64,000 bases of DNA, from contig BCJX01000007.1 in NCBI GenBank assembly GCA_001600415.1, forward strand, positions 522,785 through 586,784. The letters run 5' to 3'. This DNA is from Pascua guehoae. Its lineage: Eukaryota; Basidiomycota; Tremellomycetes; Trichosporonales; Trichosporonaceae. Positions 1 to 11,190 of this stretch are shown one piece after another. The notes under the pieces were generated by a model. That model saw nothing but the letters and a program-made list of their open reading frames with translations. It was not told the DNA's origin and made no database searches. Position numbers and translations under genes: made by a program. Within the stretch, counting starts at the first letter, position 1. Each line of letters begins with the position of its first letter.

Positions 1-609
1 AGCGCGCAGTGCACCACCGATGTGGTCCGGCAGCATGAAGGTGTCATATACTGTGGCTCCGATGCAGTTCCCCAGCCGTTGCTCGAGGACGTGGTCGTCA
101 TATTCTCCCCGCCTCGACCTCAAGCAAACGTCACGATCCCCGCGCCTGACAAACGGGGCAAAGCAGTCGACACCAAGGCCCAAGTCCCCCACGATACGCA
201 CGACACCCACGCACCAGAACCACTGCCCGTCGCCGCCCTTGCAGGCTACCTCATCTCCCTAATTCCCTTCCTTGGCGGCCCACACGGCTATCGGCCCCCG
301 CCCATCCGTGCTGTCAACGTTACGCTCGTCGGCGTCGACCACTTGGGCCCGCTCACGCCCGGCCACTCGGGCATGCATCCCATGGCGGGACCCGTGACGG
401 CGCCTTCGGGGTTGCGTGAGAGCATTGTCGTGGGCGACGACGCCAACGGCACCCACACCATCGCTACCTCTCTCGGACTCTACCTCGGTACCGCGTGCGG
501 CAGTGTCGAGTTTGTGTCGCATGCTGCATATCGAAAGCGCGTGGGCCCTGAAGCATACGATTTGGAGACTGTGTTTCCGCCGGGAGTGTTCTGTCTGTAT
601 GGACTGTAG
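1..609 (+). CDS. 3' end of an unrecognised protein-coding gene (truncated by window edge)
   Basis: An open frame runs from base 1 without a stop to the TAG at 607-609, giving about 202 residues of a C-terminus whose start lies outside the window. No family is recognised. The sequence is rich in Pro, Gly and Val, with a hydrophobic stretch (AALAGYLISLIPFLGG) near residues 77-92. It ends in a compact block containing VVGDDANGTHT and LYLGTACGSVEF, which reads like folded protein rather than a random frame. No internal intron is needed. The next gene starts 344 bases downstream on the same strand. Calling it coding is an inference from frame length and composition. Confidence 0.5.
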   Translation, partial: SAQCTTDVVRQHEGVIYCGSDAVPQPLLEDVVVIFSPPRPQANVTIPAPDKRGKAVDTKAQVPHDTHDTHAPEPLPVAALAGYLISLIPFLGGPHGYRPPPIRAVNVTLVGVDHLGPLTPGHSGMHPMAGPVTAPSGLRESIVVGDDANGTHTIATSLGLYLGTACGSVEFVSHAAYRKRVGPEAYDLETVFPPGVFCLYGL

Positions 610-952
610 CTGCATGCATGAGATTGCTGCTGTGCACGACTCGTAGGTAGGATGCACAGAACACAGCACATGGTACAGATTCTTGATTCTTGCTGGCCCA
701 TTCGGCCATGCTGGTCGGGTACCCCGCATTCCGTGCCTGGATTTCCCCGCGCTCGCACCCGCACTGCCTTCCGAGCCCCGGCGAGAGCGACCCGGCCAAT
801 CGCATCCTCGCTGCCCAGAGTCATGCCGCCGTTCTGACGTCTTTCCAAACCCAATCCAATCCGCGTAAACACTCCCCACATCCACCCACCACCAACTTCC
901 TCCCCATCCAAACATTTTCCCGCACCGACATTCCTTGCAACACACAACAACC
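610..952. promoter_or_regulatory. Intergenic region and presumed promoter of the LRR-hydrolase gene
   Basis: No gene is seen. The last 100 bases are C/A-rich and pyrimidine-rich and end in CAACAACC directly before the ATG at 953, a typical fungal leader context. No TATA box or operator is clear. Confidence 0.4.
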
Positions 953-1177
953 ATGGCGCCCAGCACGCCGATGCGCTCCTCACTCCGCGACCAGATTGCC
1001 GCCAAGCGCGCCGAGGCGCGCAACTCGCCCGTACCCCGGCGGGCAAAGGGCCAGGGCCCGGTGATTGAGGCGCTCGAGGAGCGGACTGTCCCCGCTCAGA
1101 TTGCAAAGGCGGCGCGGAATGGTGAGTATGCGGCGAGGGTAGCGAGGCGGCCTTGAATTGTGAGGTCGACGGGGGCG

Positions 1178-1261
<84 letters not shown>

Positions 1262-4200
1262 GTGGATACATAGTCGTTGGGCAGCAGATTGTTCGAGGCA
1301 GCGTCAGAGTCTACTGCGATGACTACTTCCCTCGTCACCCTTACTTCCTTCCCAGTCTTCCTTTCCTTCAATCTCGTGCTTCTTCCCCATTACCATTCTC
1401 GCTAACCCCCCAGGCAAACTCGACCTCAACGCCCTCTCCCTCCCTGCCATCCCGCCATCAGTCTACACGGACCTCCTCTGCATCCCCGCCGCGGAGCTCT
1501 CGGTTCCTCCCCCCAAGGAGGCACCGCCGAGGCGCGAACCCGTCTACGACGCGTTTGGACGCCTGCAACTCGACGACGTCGACGAGGACGACCAGTACCG
1601 CGTATTCGGCACACCCCCGCCCAAGCCCAAGTGGACCGAGCCCGAGGAGCTCACTGTGTTCCGTGCCGCCGAGAATCGGATCAAGGAGCTCGAGGTGGAG
1701 ATTGGGTTGTTTGGGGGGCTGAAGACGCTTGATGTGAGTCTGCCGGGGACCCGGGTCTGAGGCCGAGAGGGGTGTGCATTGGGCGGAGGTTCGAGGGTGC
1801 GGGCGGTCTTGGGGACGGCGGGCGTCGGTCGGGCGTCGGTCGACGTGGCGCGAGTAGAGGGCAAAGGAGGGCACAGAGCACGGCCGCGGACGTGAAGAGA
1901 GCGCGCCCTGTGTGCTCCGGAGGGGGCGTACCTTGGTGGGTGGGCCCAAAGCCTCGGAGTGGCTTGTCGGCGCTGGTCTAGATGTTCTTCCTGATCTTGG
2001 CTCTCTGAACCACTCTACATTGGCTCTCTGGCTCATGCTCTCACTCCCACGAGCGTTCTGTGATGGCTCTTAGAAGGAGTACTCGGACTGGAAGTTCAAA
2101 GGAATTGCCCCTTAGAGCAGATCGGAGCGGCCTCGTCGCTGCACTCGGCGGCGCCTCTTGGCGTTTGTTGTGAGGCAAGGACCTTGCGGTCCCTGCTCAG
2201 CGCCCTCAAGACTTCTTCTTGGGGTTGTCCCTTCCAGCCTTTCCTGAGGGCCTACGCCGCGACTCAACGGCGTTGGAATGCTGCGTTGTTCGCAGCCGGG
2301 ATCTCCTCATATGGCTCCTTCGCATTGCTCTCTGATTGCTCTCACCGTTCACTTTTTGGCACTAGAGCTGTCATCACCGGGCTGCGTGCAAACAATCCCC
2401 ATGCCTTATTCCATGCTCTGAGCGCTGGGTGACATGCACTGGCAACTCATGCTGGTGGCGCATTCTGAGACACATCCTGTCACCCATACAGGCCGTTGTC
2501 TGCAACGTCACCCCGGAAACCACTTGACTCATTACTTTCTCGTTGCTCTGCATGTGCACGGCTCGTCATTTCGACCCTGCACAGGACGCGCTTTTGCCGC
2601 TCATTTACGCCCGTGCACGCTTGTGCACTCTCACGCCAACGATCGTGCCCAGGCCAGTGCCCAGGCCCGTGCTTAAGCTTGTGCTCACACCGTCACAGCT
2701 CCGCGGAAACGAGCTCACCTCTGTCCCCGACGCACTTGCCGACCTCCTCCGGCTGACGTGGCTCGACCTCTCGTGAGTCTTCCCCCACACGGGCCACCCC
2801 CACCGACCGTGGCTGACATCAGGAACAACTCGCTGACCGCCATCCCCCCCGCGGCCCTCCTCCTCCCCGAGCTCGAATCGCTCAACCTGTCCAACAATGC
2901 AATCTCAGTCATTGACCTGAGCTCCCCTGTCAAGCCGTCCGATGAGGGTCTGTCGTATGGCACTGGGTTCCTCATCACGGCCTTTGAGCGTGCCGCGGCG
3001 GCCCCCAAGTCTGTCCTCCCTGCGCTGCGGTCGTTGAATCTTTCCCACAACAGCCTCACTGTCTCTGCACTCTCAGGTTTGGCAGGCAAGGGCCCCCTCA
3101 AGATCCGCATCCTCAACCTGGCGAACAACAAGCTCGTCGGCGCGCTCGATGTGGACGAGTTGGGTATTAATGCCGCCCGCATGCCAGACCTGTACTCGCT
3201 TGTCGTCTCTGGCAACCGTGGCCTGAAGAGCGTCGACGGGGACCTTGGCCCCCGTGCAGAAGTCGACAGCGAGGGGTGCGGCTGGGGGGCCGAGGTGCAA
3301 AGCGGGATTGGCGGAACTACCCCGTCTCCGCCGCGCCCGACGGCTTCGTCTGCTGCTGCGGAACCCGACTACATCCCGACTGCTGGAGACGGCCCTTCGC
3401 ATGTGCCTTACCCGTCGGACACGATCACATTCTGCACGCTCCCTGCGGCGACGTTTGACTCTGAGCCCCTCCGGCTCGAAATGGATGTCTACCTCCCTCC
3501 CATGTCTGCATCCGAGGCTACCAAACCGCACCCCGTCGTCATCTGGTGGCACGGAGGCGGCCTTCTCCAGGGCAACAAGGAGAACCTGCCACCACACCTG
3601 CGCCGTCTGCCGTCTCGCACTGTCAACGGCGAGCACGCGATTGCTGTGTCGCCAAACTACCGGCTGTCGCCACAGGCTCCCATTCTTGACGTCCTGCATG
3701 ACGTTGATGCCGCCATCTCGTTTGTGCGCAACAAACTGAACGATCGCCTCGCGGCCAAGGGCCACGCGGCGCGCGTCGACCCCAACCGCATCGTCCTCTC
3801 GGGCGGCAGCGCTGGCGGCTACCTTGCGCTCATTGCCGGCCTCCCCGTGCCCAAGACGGCGACCGATGCCGACGTTGGCGGCTACCGGGGCGCGGCCGCT
3901 CAGCGTGGCAATGCCGGATGGACACCACGGGGTATCGCGCCCTTCTACCCGATCACGGACCTCGAGCACGTCTTCTGGGCGACAAAGACCGACCCCGTCC
4001 CGTGGTGGGGCTCTAGCGTTCCCGACTCGGCTGCGCGCCCCCACCTCAACCCCCGCGATGCGCCCGTCGGCACCGCGGTCTCGGGCGGCCCACGCTCCAT
4101 CCTCTACCCTTACATGCTTCAGCACGGCCTTTTCCCTGGGCTGCTGTTTATGAACCAGCGGTCACTCGGACACGGTCTCGACGGCTTCCGCCCCAACGCA

Positions 4201-4449
4201 CACACTCTGAGCATTACCACCCGCCTCGAGGCGCTCGCAAAGATGGACACGCCCCGAGCGCCCGTCTACCTCGCCTACGGCACAAAGGATGACAAGGTCC
4301 AGCCCCTCGAGGAGAGCGTCGAGCTCCTCCGGGCCACCAACGGCCAGACGGTCGTCGAGGTCATTCCCGGTGCTGACCACGCGTACGACGAAAACCCAGA
4401 CGAGCAGGCGCAGGGGTTCGCTACCTGGCTCGACGGCGTGCTCTTCTAG
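953..4449 (+). CDS. Leucine-rich repeat protein fused to an alpha/beta-hydrolase (esterase/lipase type)
   Basis: Four exons fit with matching phases: 953-1121, 1414-1733, 2699-2772, 2823-4449 (about 728 aa). The N-terminus is basic and low complexity. Residues about 155-330 hold leucine-rich repeats (LDLRGNELTSVP, LESLNLSNNAI, LRSLNLSHNSL, ILNLANNKL). A Ser/Pro/Ala linker follows, then an alpha/beta-hydrolase domain with the oxyanion motif WWHGGG, the nucleophile elbow GGSAGG, an Asp in YGTKDDKVQ and a His in GADHAYDENP, so a complete Ser-Asp-His triad is visible. There is no signal peptide or membrane segment, so it is probably cytosolic. Substrate is unknown. The LRR part suggests binding to a protein partner. 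Intron 1 contains an 81-G run and intron 2 is unusually long (965 bp). The fusion is supported by continuous frame through exon 4, which contains both repeats and hydrolase. Confidence 0.88.
1180..1260 (+). repeat. Uninterrupted 81-base G homopolymer inside intron 1
   Basis: Every base from 1180 to 1260 is G. It lies inside the intron 1122-1413 of the LRR-hydrolase gene, on the sense strand. It may be real (strong G-quadruplex potential in the pre-mRNA) or a sequencing/assembly artefact, since two-colour chemistries read missing signal as G. Its true length is not certain. Confidence 0.95.
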
Positions 4450-5883
4450 GTGCCGGATACTGGGGACAAAAGAAGAAGAACAAAAATTGCAGGATTTTAA
4501 TCGTATGCATTCTTTAATTCACAACGGTACGTGAGCTGCTAAAGTGAGGGCAACCGGTAGAAACACAACGTTGTTATTATTATAATTTTTCGTGCTGTTC
4601 GACCTTTGCGGAGTGCTGAACTATACCCTTATTGTCGGGCTTGGAAGATAGTGCACTGGTGGTGGGTTGGAATATGATTCGGCATGGTAGTAAGATGGGA
4701 ATACAAGTGCGCGCCATTGATGATGTCTGAGGACCTGTCCAGGGGGGGCTTACAGACGTGGAGAAATCGTGTCAATTGATTCTGGGTTGCAGTGGAGGTT
4801 GAAGACGGGCGAGTACGGCGAATGCGGCGTGTGAATGAGAGAAGCATTCCGCGATATTACCATGCTCGCTGTCGCGGACGTACCTGTACAAGAGTCACAA
4901 GACATCGACCAGAGTCAAAATGCGACTGCGGAGCGTTACAAACGCAGGAACAACGGATTACAGAGCAATGCCAAGAATTAAGACGGGCCTTGAAGAGGTT
5001 GGATTCCGACGGAAACTGCAGTGAGGGCTAAGTAGAGCGATATACGGCGTCTGGGTCTTTGGAAACAGTTGTGGAATGGAACGAACAGGTCGTGCAACCT
5101 GGAAGTTGTTGTAGAAAGCAGAGCGATGTTTAGAATTGTGGCGACCAGCACGATCTGTAAAAGATGACTGGCAATGGTTGGAAAGACGGCTTGAGCGTCA
5201 TGAATTGTGTGACAACGAACGAAGAGATTGCCACGGATGGAAGGCACACATATTGCACAGCCACACGATATCCAATGGAAACTACGCGAGTAGAGTTTGC
5301 CAGCAGCACTTGCAGGCACTGCACTGTTGACATGCTCAGTGTGCCTGCACTAGTGCAAAGCGGCGCGTCGCCCAACATTAAGGCCCACAACGCTTGTGTG
5401 AGGCTGGACCAGCTGAGGATATGGGACACACCGAGCACGCCAGTTCAAAGGCAGCGGCATTGGCATTGGCGTATCCTGCGCCACTAGCAGTGAGCAAAGT
5501 TTCAGAAATGACGGTCAGGAGTCACCCGACGATAAGGTCGACAGGACAAGGTCTGGGCTTGGTGGGACGATCGAGTCTCTGAAGCTTTGCCAACGCCCAT
5601 GTCATCGACTTTCCGACGTGTTCCAATACACTTTAGGGGACCCGGCTCGATGGTGAACCACGGCGCCAGTGGGGGGAAGCTGCCACAAGGCGGGTTCAAG
5701 AACGAGGCACCGCCACAACCACGTACGGAACCAGATGACGGTGGGTGACGGTGGGTGACGGTGGGTGACTGTATCGTGTTTCATCACACCCATTATATGA
5801 CATCACGTCGCAGCAACGACCATTTCACCATCTCTTCATCTCTCATTCACCCACACGAGTGTATCATCCACGCAACACCAGAC
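4450..5883. other. Intergenic region, no gene seen
   Basis: About 1.4 kb, more A/T-rich than the flanking genes and with no frame that shows a domain or splice-consistent exons. It contains an AT-rich stretch just after the LRR-hydrolase stop (probable 3' end) and a 10-bp tandem repeat shortly before the first F-box gene. Confidence 0.6.
5738..5768 (+). repeat. Three tandem copies of a 10-bp unit (GACGGTGGGT)
   Basis: The unit GACGGTGGGT occurs three times in perfect succession, about 115-145 bases before the ATG of the first F-box gene. It could be a promoter element array or simple replication slippage. Confidence 0.85.
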
Positions 5884-7646
5884 ATGAATCCACCCCGAAC
5901 GGTTCTGGGCCTGCCGCGCGAGGTGAGTAAACCATGTCATACTGATTTGGAGCTGAACGGGCAAAGCTCCTCGTGGAGATCATCACATTCCTCGCTGTTG
6001 ATGACTTGGCCCACCTTCCCCCCGTCGCCCTAGTGTGCAAAACCTTCCACCAGGTAATCTACGTACGTATCATTGAGCATCGCAGCGTCTCTCTGATGCC
6101 TGTACTAGGGCGACGATGCGGTTTGGAGAGCAGTGCATCATGCGAAATACGACGATCCCCGCCAAGCATGCGCGTATCGCACATCTCGGACGGTGTATGA
6201 CTGGAAGCAACGCGTGATCGATCGACACTGGGTCCCCCTGTTTCTTCGGCATCAAGAAATCCCAGAAGAAAGTTGGCGTCGACATACTCTACCAGATGTC
6301 CCAGAAAGGATTGCAAGTGCGGTTGCAAGGGCCATTGCTGATATTTGCAGAGAGAATGGTCGGAAAGAGTCTTCGAAGCAGTGCTGTCCCTTTTCCTCGA
6401 CCTTCCCGCCCTGGGATCCCTTTCACGCAATGTTCCACTCCTTGACGCAACGGTCAACTCCCAAGTCTTTCTCTACATGTGTGCAAGACTGCGTAACAAT
6501 CAGAGTCAATAACATTTGATCGCCTTGCTTGCCCATTTGGACGCGCTCGACGAGGCGCCATTTGAACAAATCAACCTTAAGTTTCTGAATTATCACCAAG
6601 GTGGTGCTTTGGAATGGAAGCCGCGACCCCGACCGAGAGACAAAACATACTGGCTTGGTATTGCAACCGACGTGATTTTTCTGCGTAAGTGGTGCTTCTG
6701 TGCCGCAATGTAGATGGACAGCAGCCACGCTGACAGGGGCGTTATCAGTTCTCAAGTTGCGAGATCATGGCAACGATTGGATTTGGCATCCTATCGAGGC
6801 GCACCCTGTGCTCCAAGCGGTGGCTGGGGGAGTGGACGCCTTGCGTGGCCCAGGTATCCTTTCATTGAGGCGACCTCTGGGCCTCCACACTGCGGCAGTA
6901 TGGGACTGGGCAAATGTCGAGGGAACATGGTACGCCATCTCCACAAACCCTAGGTTTGTTAAAGATGCAAGATACCGAGGCGTGCGCGGGACTCATTTCG
7001 AAGGGGAAGCTTTTGAGGATCCCGACCGCCTCCAACTGACTCCTGTATCGGACGAGGCAGCAGTTTCGGCAGCGTACAAAGACCGATTTGGCAGGACAGA
7101 CGACAAGCTCTGGATCCACTTTCCGCGTCACCTCGAGTTACCCACAGATGACACGTCCCTTCCAACTGTTTACTTTCATGGCCACACCACAAAGATGGTC
7201 AGACACCGCCCCACCAAGTTTGTCTTTGGCACAGTGCAACTCACCAACGACTCGCCACCACAGCTGCGGTGGACGTACGCGACAATTGAAGACGACAACA
7301 GTGGAAACAGGCCTCGTGTCTTCCAGGGCGTCCAGGTTGGCGGAAACGGTGCGAGGCGTGGCGTATTCGGAGTATGTGTCTTATATCTTGAAGTTTACTG
7401 TCGCAGAGACTGACATTGAAGTCATACAAATTTTGGAACCGTGGGCCTGACAAAAAGGGCAAGAAGAACAGGAAGAAGGCGAGAGGGCCGCCAAAAGGCA
7501 GACAGCTCGATTTCCACCGAAAGAGCAATGGAACGACATGGTTCTTCAAGGTAGGCCATAGGATGGGAGCATTGGGCCCGTTACTGACGCTGTTACAGAT
7601 CGACCCGGACGCAAGCGTCGAGACAGTTCAAAGCCACAGCGGATGA
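5884..7646 (+). pseudogene. F-box protein paralogue with an in-frame stop codon (copy A)
   Basis: Seven exons align one-to-one with the intact paralogue at 11846-13658: 5884-5922, 5967-6062, 6109-6312, 6351-6684, 6749-7371, 7422-7550, 7599-7646. Exons 1-2 encode an F-box (LPRELLVEIITFLAVDD, then LALVCK-like VALVCKTFHQ). Exon 5 holds the C-terminal signature of fungal F-box proteins of this type (VWDWANVEGTW, VFQGVQVGGNGARRGVFG). Intron 3 (6313-6350) begins GCAAGT, so it is a GC-AG intron. Exon 4 contains TAA at 6510-6512 where the paralogue reads through (NNQSQ-stop-HLIALL against NNDCYHLQALF). After it the conserved frame continues to the natural TGA. Without readthrough only 166 residues would be made. 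It could be a recent pseudogene, an expressed truncated F-box adaptor, or a sequencing error. Confidence 0.72.
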
Positions 7647-8110
7647 GGAGAGGTGCGACGCCTTCCCGCTCTGGTACGGTTGCATCCATCCTTGCCGTCG
7701 AGACGTCAAGGTCGAGACGCCAAGGCTCTGTCCATGTACTGGTACCACGGTCTTGCTTTTCATTTTGTCGGCCATATTGGCCGGCCTGCTCAGTGCATGT
7801 TCGCGCGCGAGTCGCACGCAACCTCACAGATAAGAGCTGTACAGAGTTCTCCAGGACTTAGAGTAACGCGAACCCGGAGAAAAGAGACCCCAGTACCATT
7901 GCCCCTACGAATGAGCCCCTACCATCAGCACTGTTAAACTCCCAAGTGTACCGACAGATGTGTTGGGAATGTCTGAAGACTTCTGTGCGCTCAAGCCTCA
8001 CTGTGGCAGTCTTGAGACTTTCAGAACACACCTGCATGACTCGAATCGGCTCGTATCCCGTGCACATCGCCTACCGCACATCTCGACCTCCGGCTTTTAG
8101 ATCACTACAC
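7647..8110. other. Short intergenic region with a dispersed repeat
   Basis: No gene is seen between the F-box copy A and the convergent DUF4267-like gene. It contains one copy of a dispersed repeat at 7990-8036. Confidence 0.55.
7990..8036 (+). repeat. Dispersed short repeat, copy 1
   Basis: The core CTCACTGTGGCAGTCT followed by GA(G)ACTTTC.GAAC.CACCTG is shared with 9468-9502 and 57796-57842. Short inverted arms CTCAAG/CTTGAG bracket the core here. Confidence 0.65.
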
Positions 8111-8497
8111 TCACATAACTATGCCTTTCTCCCGCCACGTAACCCAGCCATCAGCGACGATCAGTCCCGTCGTCGCAAGAATGACAAGACCAAGCGTGCT
8201 CCACTGCTCGCGGTACGCAAGGGCAAACATGGCAGCCGATGTCGACAGGTCCCGAACACACAGGAGTCGCATGAGGGTTGTCACTGCCTTCGTGGTTTCA
8301 CTTGATACTTGGCCATTGATGGGCGTCTTTGCATTTTTCGCATCGTCAACCCGAGTGGACGAGGCAAGGTACGATGTTGGGAAGAAGAAGCTCTTTGCGT
8401 AATGCGCTGGTGTGACGATGCCATAGATGGCGGTGATGAGGTAGCCTGCTGCTACCGCCAGGCCGAGGTGGTGTGAAGTGGAAGTGGTGAGGTCCAT
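8111..8497 (-). CDS. Small multi-pass membrane protein, DUF4267-like
   Basis: A single uninterrupted frame gives 128 residues from ATG at 8497 to TGA at 8111. Hydrophobic segments are visible near residues 8-26 (LGLAVAAGYLITAIYGIV), 77-95 and 99-116 (LGLVILATTGLIVADGW). The sequence also has TPAHYAKSFFFP and RLLCVRDLSTSAAMFALAYR, the pattern of DUF4267-type small membrane proteins (an early GY..G...P.., then a conserved R near the third helix). Function is unknown for the family. It lies between the two F-box paralogues and runs toward copy A. Upstream in-frame residues up to 8530 begin with a non-ATG codon, so 8497 is preferred. Confidence 0.72.
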   Translation of the reverse strand: MDLTTSTSHHLGLAVAAGYLITAIYGIVTPAHYAKSFFFPTSYLASSTRVDDAKNAKTPINGQVSSETTKAVTTLMRLLCVRDLSTSAAMFALAYREQWSTLGLVILATTGLIVADGWVTWREKGIVM

Positions 8498-9601
8498 TGT
8501 GAGCTGGGAGGTGCGACCACACGGCGACAAGCAGACGGGGGTTACGGAAACTTGTCAACAAGCACGGTAAGCGTTTGGCCGCCGGTTATAAGTGCATCAG
8601 TGGATACAGGCATTAACAGGAGGGGTGGGGAAGACGTGGTTCCAGTCCAAGGACACATCAGGGGGACGCACCAGGAGATAGTTGGGAGCGGACAGCGGGC
8701 ATTGCAGAACTGCAGATGACGGACGGAGACGGACATGGTACTCGAGCCCATGGTCGGGATACGGACATGGCCAGTTGACACCTTGTTTGAGTCATCAAGC
8801 AATGCGGAATGAAACCTGATCCCCGCTTTGCTAGCCACGTGGCGACCTTGCCACACTACACCGAGATTAATTCTCAAACCTGCATACAATATACCACCTT
8901 TTTCGGTCACGAGTGGTCGTGTTGTTTAGATTGAGGGCTTTCAAGTTAGGTAACTACGACAAGGCCTTTGTGTCGTGAGGTGGACACTACCATACAGTTA
9001 CCTTATTCAGGGCGCAGGCTATGTTGTTGACAAGTCGGCTGCACATATGCTGCGCGCGACAGCTGTGAGGGCGTGGAATGAGGGAGGAATTGTGAAGTTC
9101 TTCCATATCAGCCGGTGTTCAAGACACGTCTGATCTAGATGCCCAAGTTTGAGGAGTGTTGTACAGTCACGAGTGTTATAAAGTGGAGATGGCTTCCTGG
9201 AAGGCCAGCTCGTGAATGGACGCCAATGGTCAATGGCAAGGCAAGTCCCTACAACCAGTGCCTCGCATAGGTACAGTACAGGTGCGTTCTGAATGTATTG
9301 AGTCTCTCTTGAGACTACCAGTTTGGCCCGGGTGCGCGGGAAGTTGAGCATAGACAGACTCTGAGCTAGCCCCATGGTGCAATTACAATAGGTGGATCAC
9401 GTCCCCCTGACAGTAATGCCCTGTAGTTATTGTACGCGGCCCTGGAATGCGCCCAACCGATCCCAGTGAGGCAGTCTCACTAGTTTGCGAACGCACCTGC
9501 ACTGCACCCAGCAGTGGAATTGGAAAGGTCTCTGGGGAATAATTCTCATACATGGGGTATAGAAGCACACGGACGTCTACAGCCCAGAGTGGACACTTTG
9601 T
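8498..9601. other. Intergenic region, no gene seen
   Basis: About 1.1 kb without a convincing frame. It should hold the promoter of the DUF4267-like gene and the 3' end of the aspartic protease gene. One degenerate copy of a dispersed repeat lies at 9468-9502. Confidence 0.55.
9468..9502 (+). repeat. Dispersed short repeat, copy 2 (degenerate)
   Basis: GGCAGTCTC followed by TTTGCGAACGCACCTGCAC matches the cores at 7990-8036 and 57796-57842 with a few changes. Confidence 0.5.
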
Positions 9602-11190
9602 CTAATGTTTGAGGCGTTTCGGATTGCGAAGGTGAGGTCTGTCTTTTGGAGGGTCCTCGCGGAAAGCGGTTGGGGCGCCTGCCGAGCCAGTGGCAAGCTG
9701 AGCGATCCCCACTTGGCTTCCCGTCCCATTGCCCCCCGCATACTTGTACGCTGTGTAAACATTCTGCAAAAAGCCAACTCCCAATGTCCACGACGAAACG
9801 CTACAGAGTCAGCAAGCGTGCGTCTTTTGTGTGGTTCACCTTGGCTCATCGGGAGTAATCAGTCCCTTCCAAACACCGCCTCCGAGGTCCTCAAATAGGT
9901 CTTGAGCGTGGACAGGGAAGCCAAGTTGATTGAACCCGAACTCAACCTTCATTTTGGAAGGATCTGAGTGGAGAACGAACCGGCCGGTTTGGTCCAATTT
10001 AGCCCCCATCGCTTTGTAGAGCGCCGTGACGTCGTCTCGGGGGCCATAAATGTGCGTTGCCCCAGTGTCGAACAGGACCTTGCTTGTCCTTATGCGAGCG
10101 AGGACGCCATCAATCTTGATGCCATCCATTTGTGTTGTCCAACTTTTGTGAGATCTCACAACGTCGATCCAGTGCATTGACCCGATGAACCTCCCCCGAT
10201 CGAAATCACTGAGCGTCAGGTCGTTTGTGATTCTTCTGCTTAGTGTGCTCACCCGATTGTGATGTCCCCGCCGTCCCTACCACCACCGCGCTTGATGTAA
10301 ATGCCAAACATTGTTTCCATCCCATACTGCTGGCACAGTCTGTACCAGAAGGGATGATCGTTGGCGTTGTTCATATTTTTTGCCAGGCCGAAACCAATCA
10401 GTCCTGAAATTTCTGGATCCGACTCTTCCTGAGACTCGATAACACTGTCTGCATCGTCAGCTTCACAGATGTCCTTCCCCCGGGTTCTGGCCAAGATTAT
10501 CGTCTAGACGTACAGAGGTTCTGATTGGCAACGCTGTGGTGTGTGTTGGTTTTGATGTCTCTGAACACAATTGTATCTGTCGTACGCTGTGCGTTGGAGG
10601 TTACGCCGTCCGCGAACCCTGGAACGGGCCCCGAATCCCCCACAATAGCATAACCTGGGTCATACAAGTGATCCGGGAGTTCATTTGGGTCGCGCTTGGT
10701 GAAGTTGCAGGTTCGATGAAAGACGAAAATGAAAGGCGCAGCCGTGTCCACGACCAGTTCGAACGCTGCGTTGTCGTTCCCAATCCAGATAGGAACTGAT
10801 ATCGTCGTCCCAACGCGGTCCAAATGTAGTCTCTTGTGTCAGCTTGAGATGATGCAAGCATCTTGATCAACCTACACTTGAGTGGCAGTTTTGCTAGCAT
10901 TTGGGCCAGGGGCAGAGGCACTTGCAGTAGCTGGAACAGTAGGGTTCGTGGTCGTGTTAGGGTTTTGCGATGAGTGGGCAGCAGATCGGGCCCTCTTCAA
11001 GTCAGCTGTTGCCGCAGGGTAGGGGTACGTGATGCCACTGAATCATCCTCACCTGCTGAGCGTGGTATCTGTCTTGATAAGCCCCCTGCTGAGGTTGTGG
11101 TCGAGGCGCCTTCTGTGGCGCATGCGGCTGTTGCCAAGTTTGGGGAGGATCGAAGTCGTCTGTTGAGGCTTTGGTACAAAGGTTTCCCAT
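9602..11190 (-). CDS. Pepsin-family (A1) aspartic protease without signal peptide, possible N-myristoylation
   Basis: Six exons fit with matching phases: 11190-11053, 10994-10876, 10830-10514, 10448-10253, 10208-9840, 9800-9602 (445 aa). The protein starts MGNLCTKAS, with Gly2 and Cys5, a pattern compatible with N-myristoylation plus palmitoylation. No secretory signal is present. A Gln/Pro then Ser/Thr/Ala-rich region covers about residues 10-85. The protease fold follows: first active site VVDTAAPFIFVF (Asp kept, but DTG changed to DTA), GLIGFGLA, DITIGGDFDRGRFIGS, second active site VLFDTGATHIYGP (canonical DTG) and the C-terminal WTLGVGFLQNVYTAY. Both catalytic Asp are present. Introns carry CTGAC branch sites. 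Normally fungal A1 proteases are secreted or vacuolar, so location and activity of this one are open. It is divergent from F-box copy B across 655 bases. Confidence 0.85.

Noticed and set aside
480..1722. Frames with long poly-Pro or poly-Gly runs around 1180-1260
   Set aside because: They are only translations of the G homopolymer in an intron and overlap the LRR-hydrolase gene.
10876..11190. A separate small gene encoding MGNLC... ending in a stop right after TATQV
   Set aside because: A 45-nt intron with donor GTAGGT, CTGAC branch and phase match joins this exon to the aspartic protease, which otherwise lacks an N-terminus. A single gene explains both.
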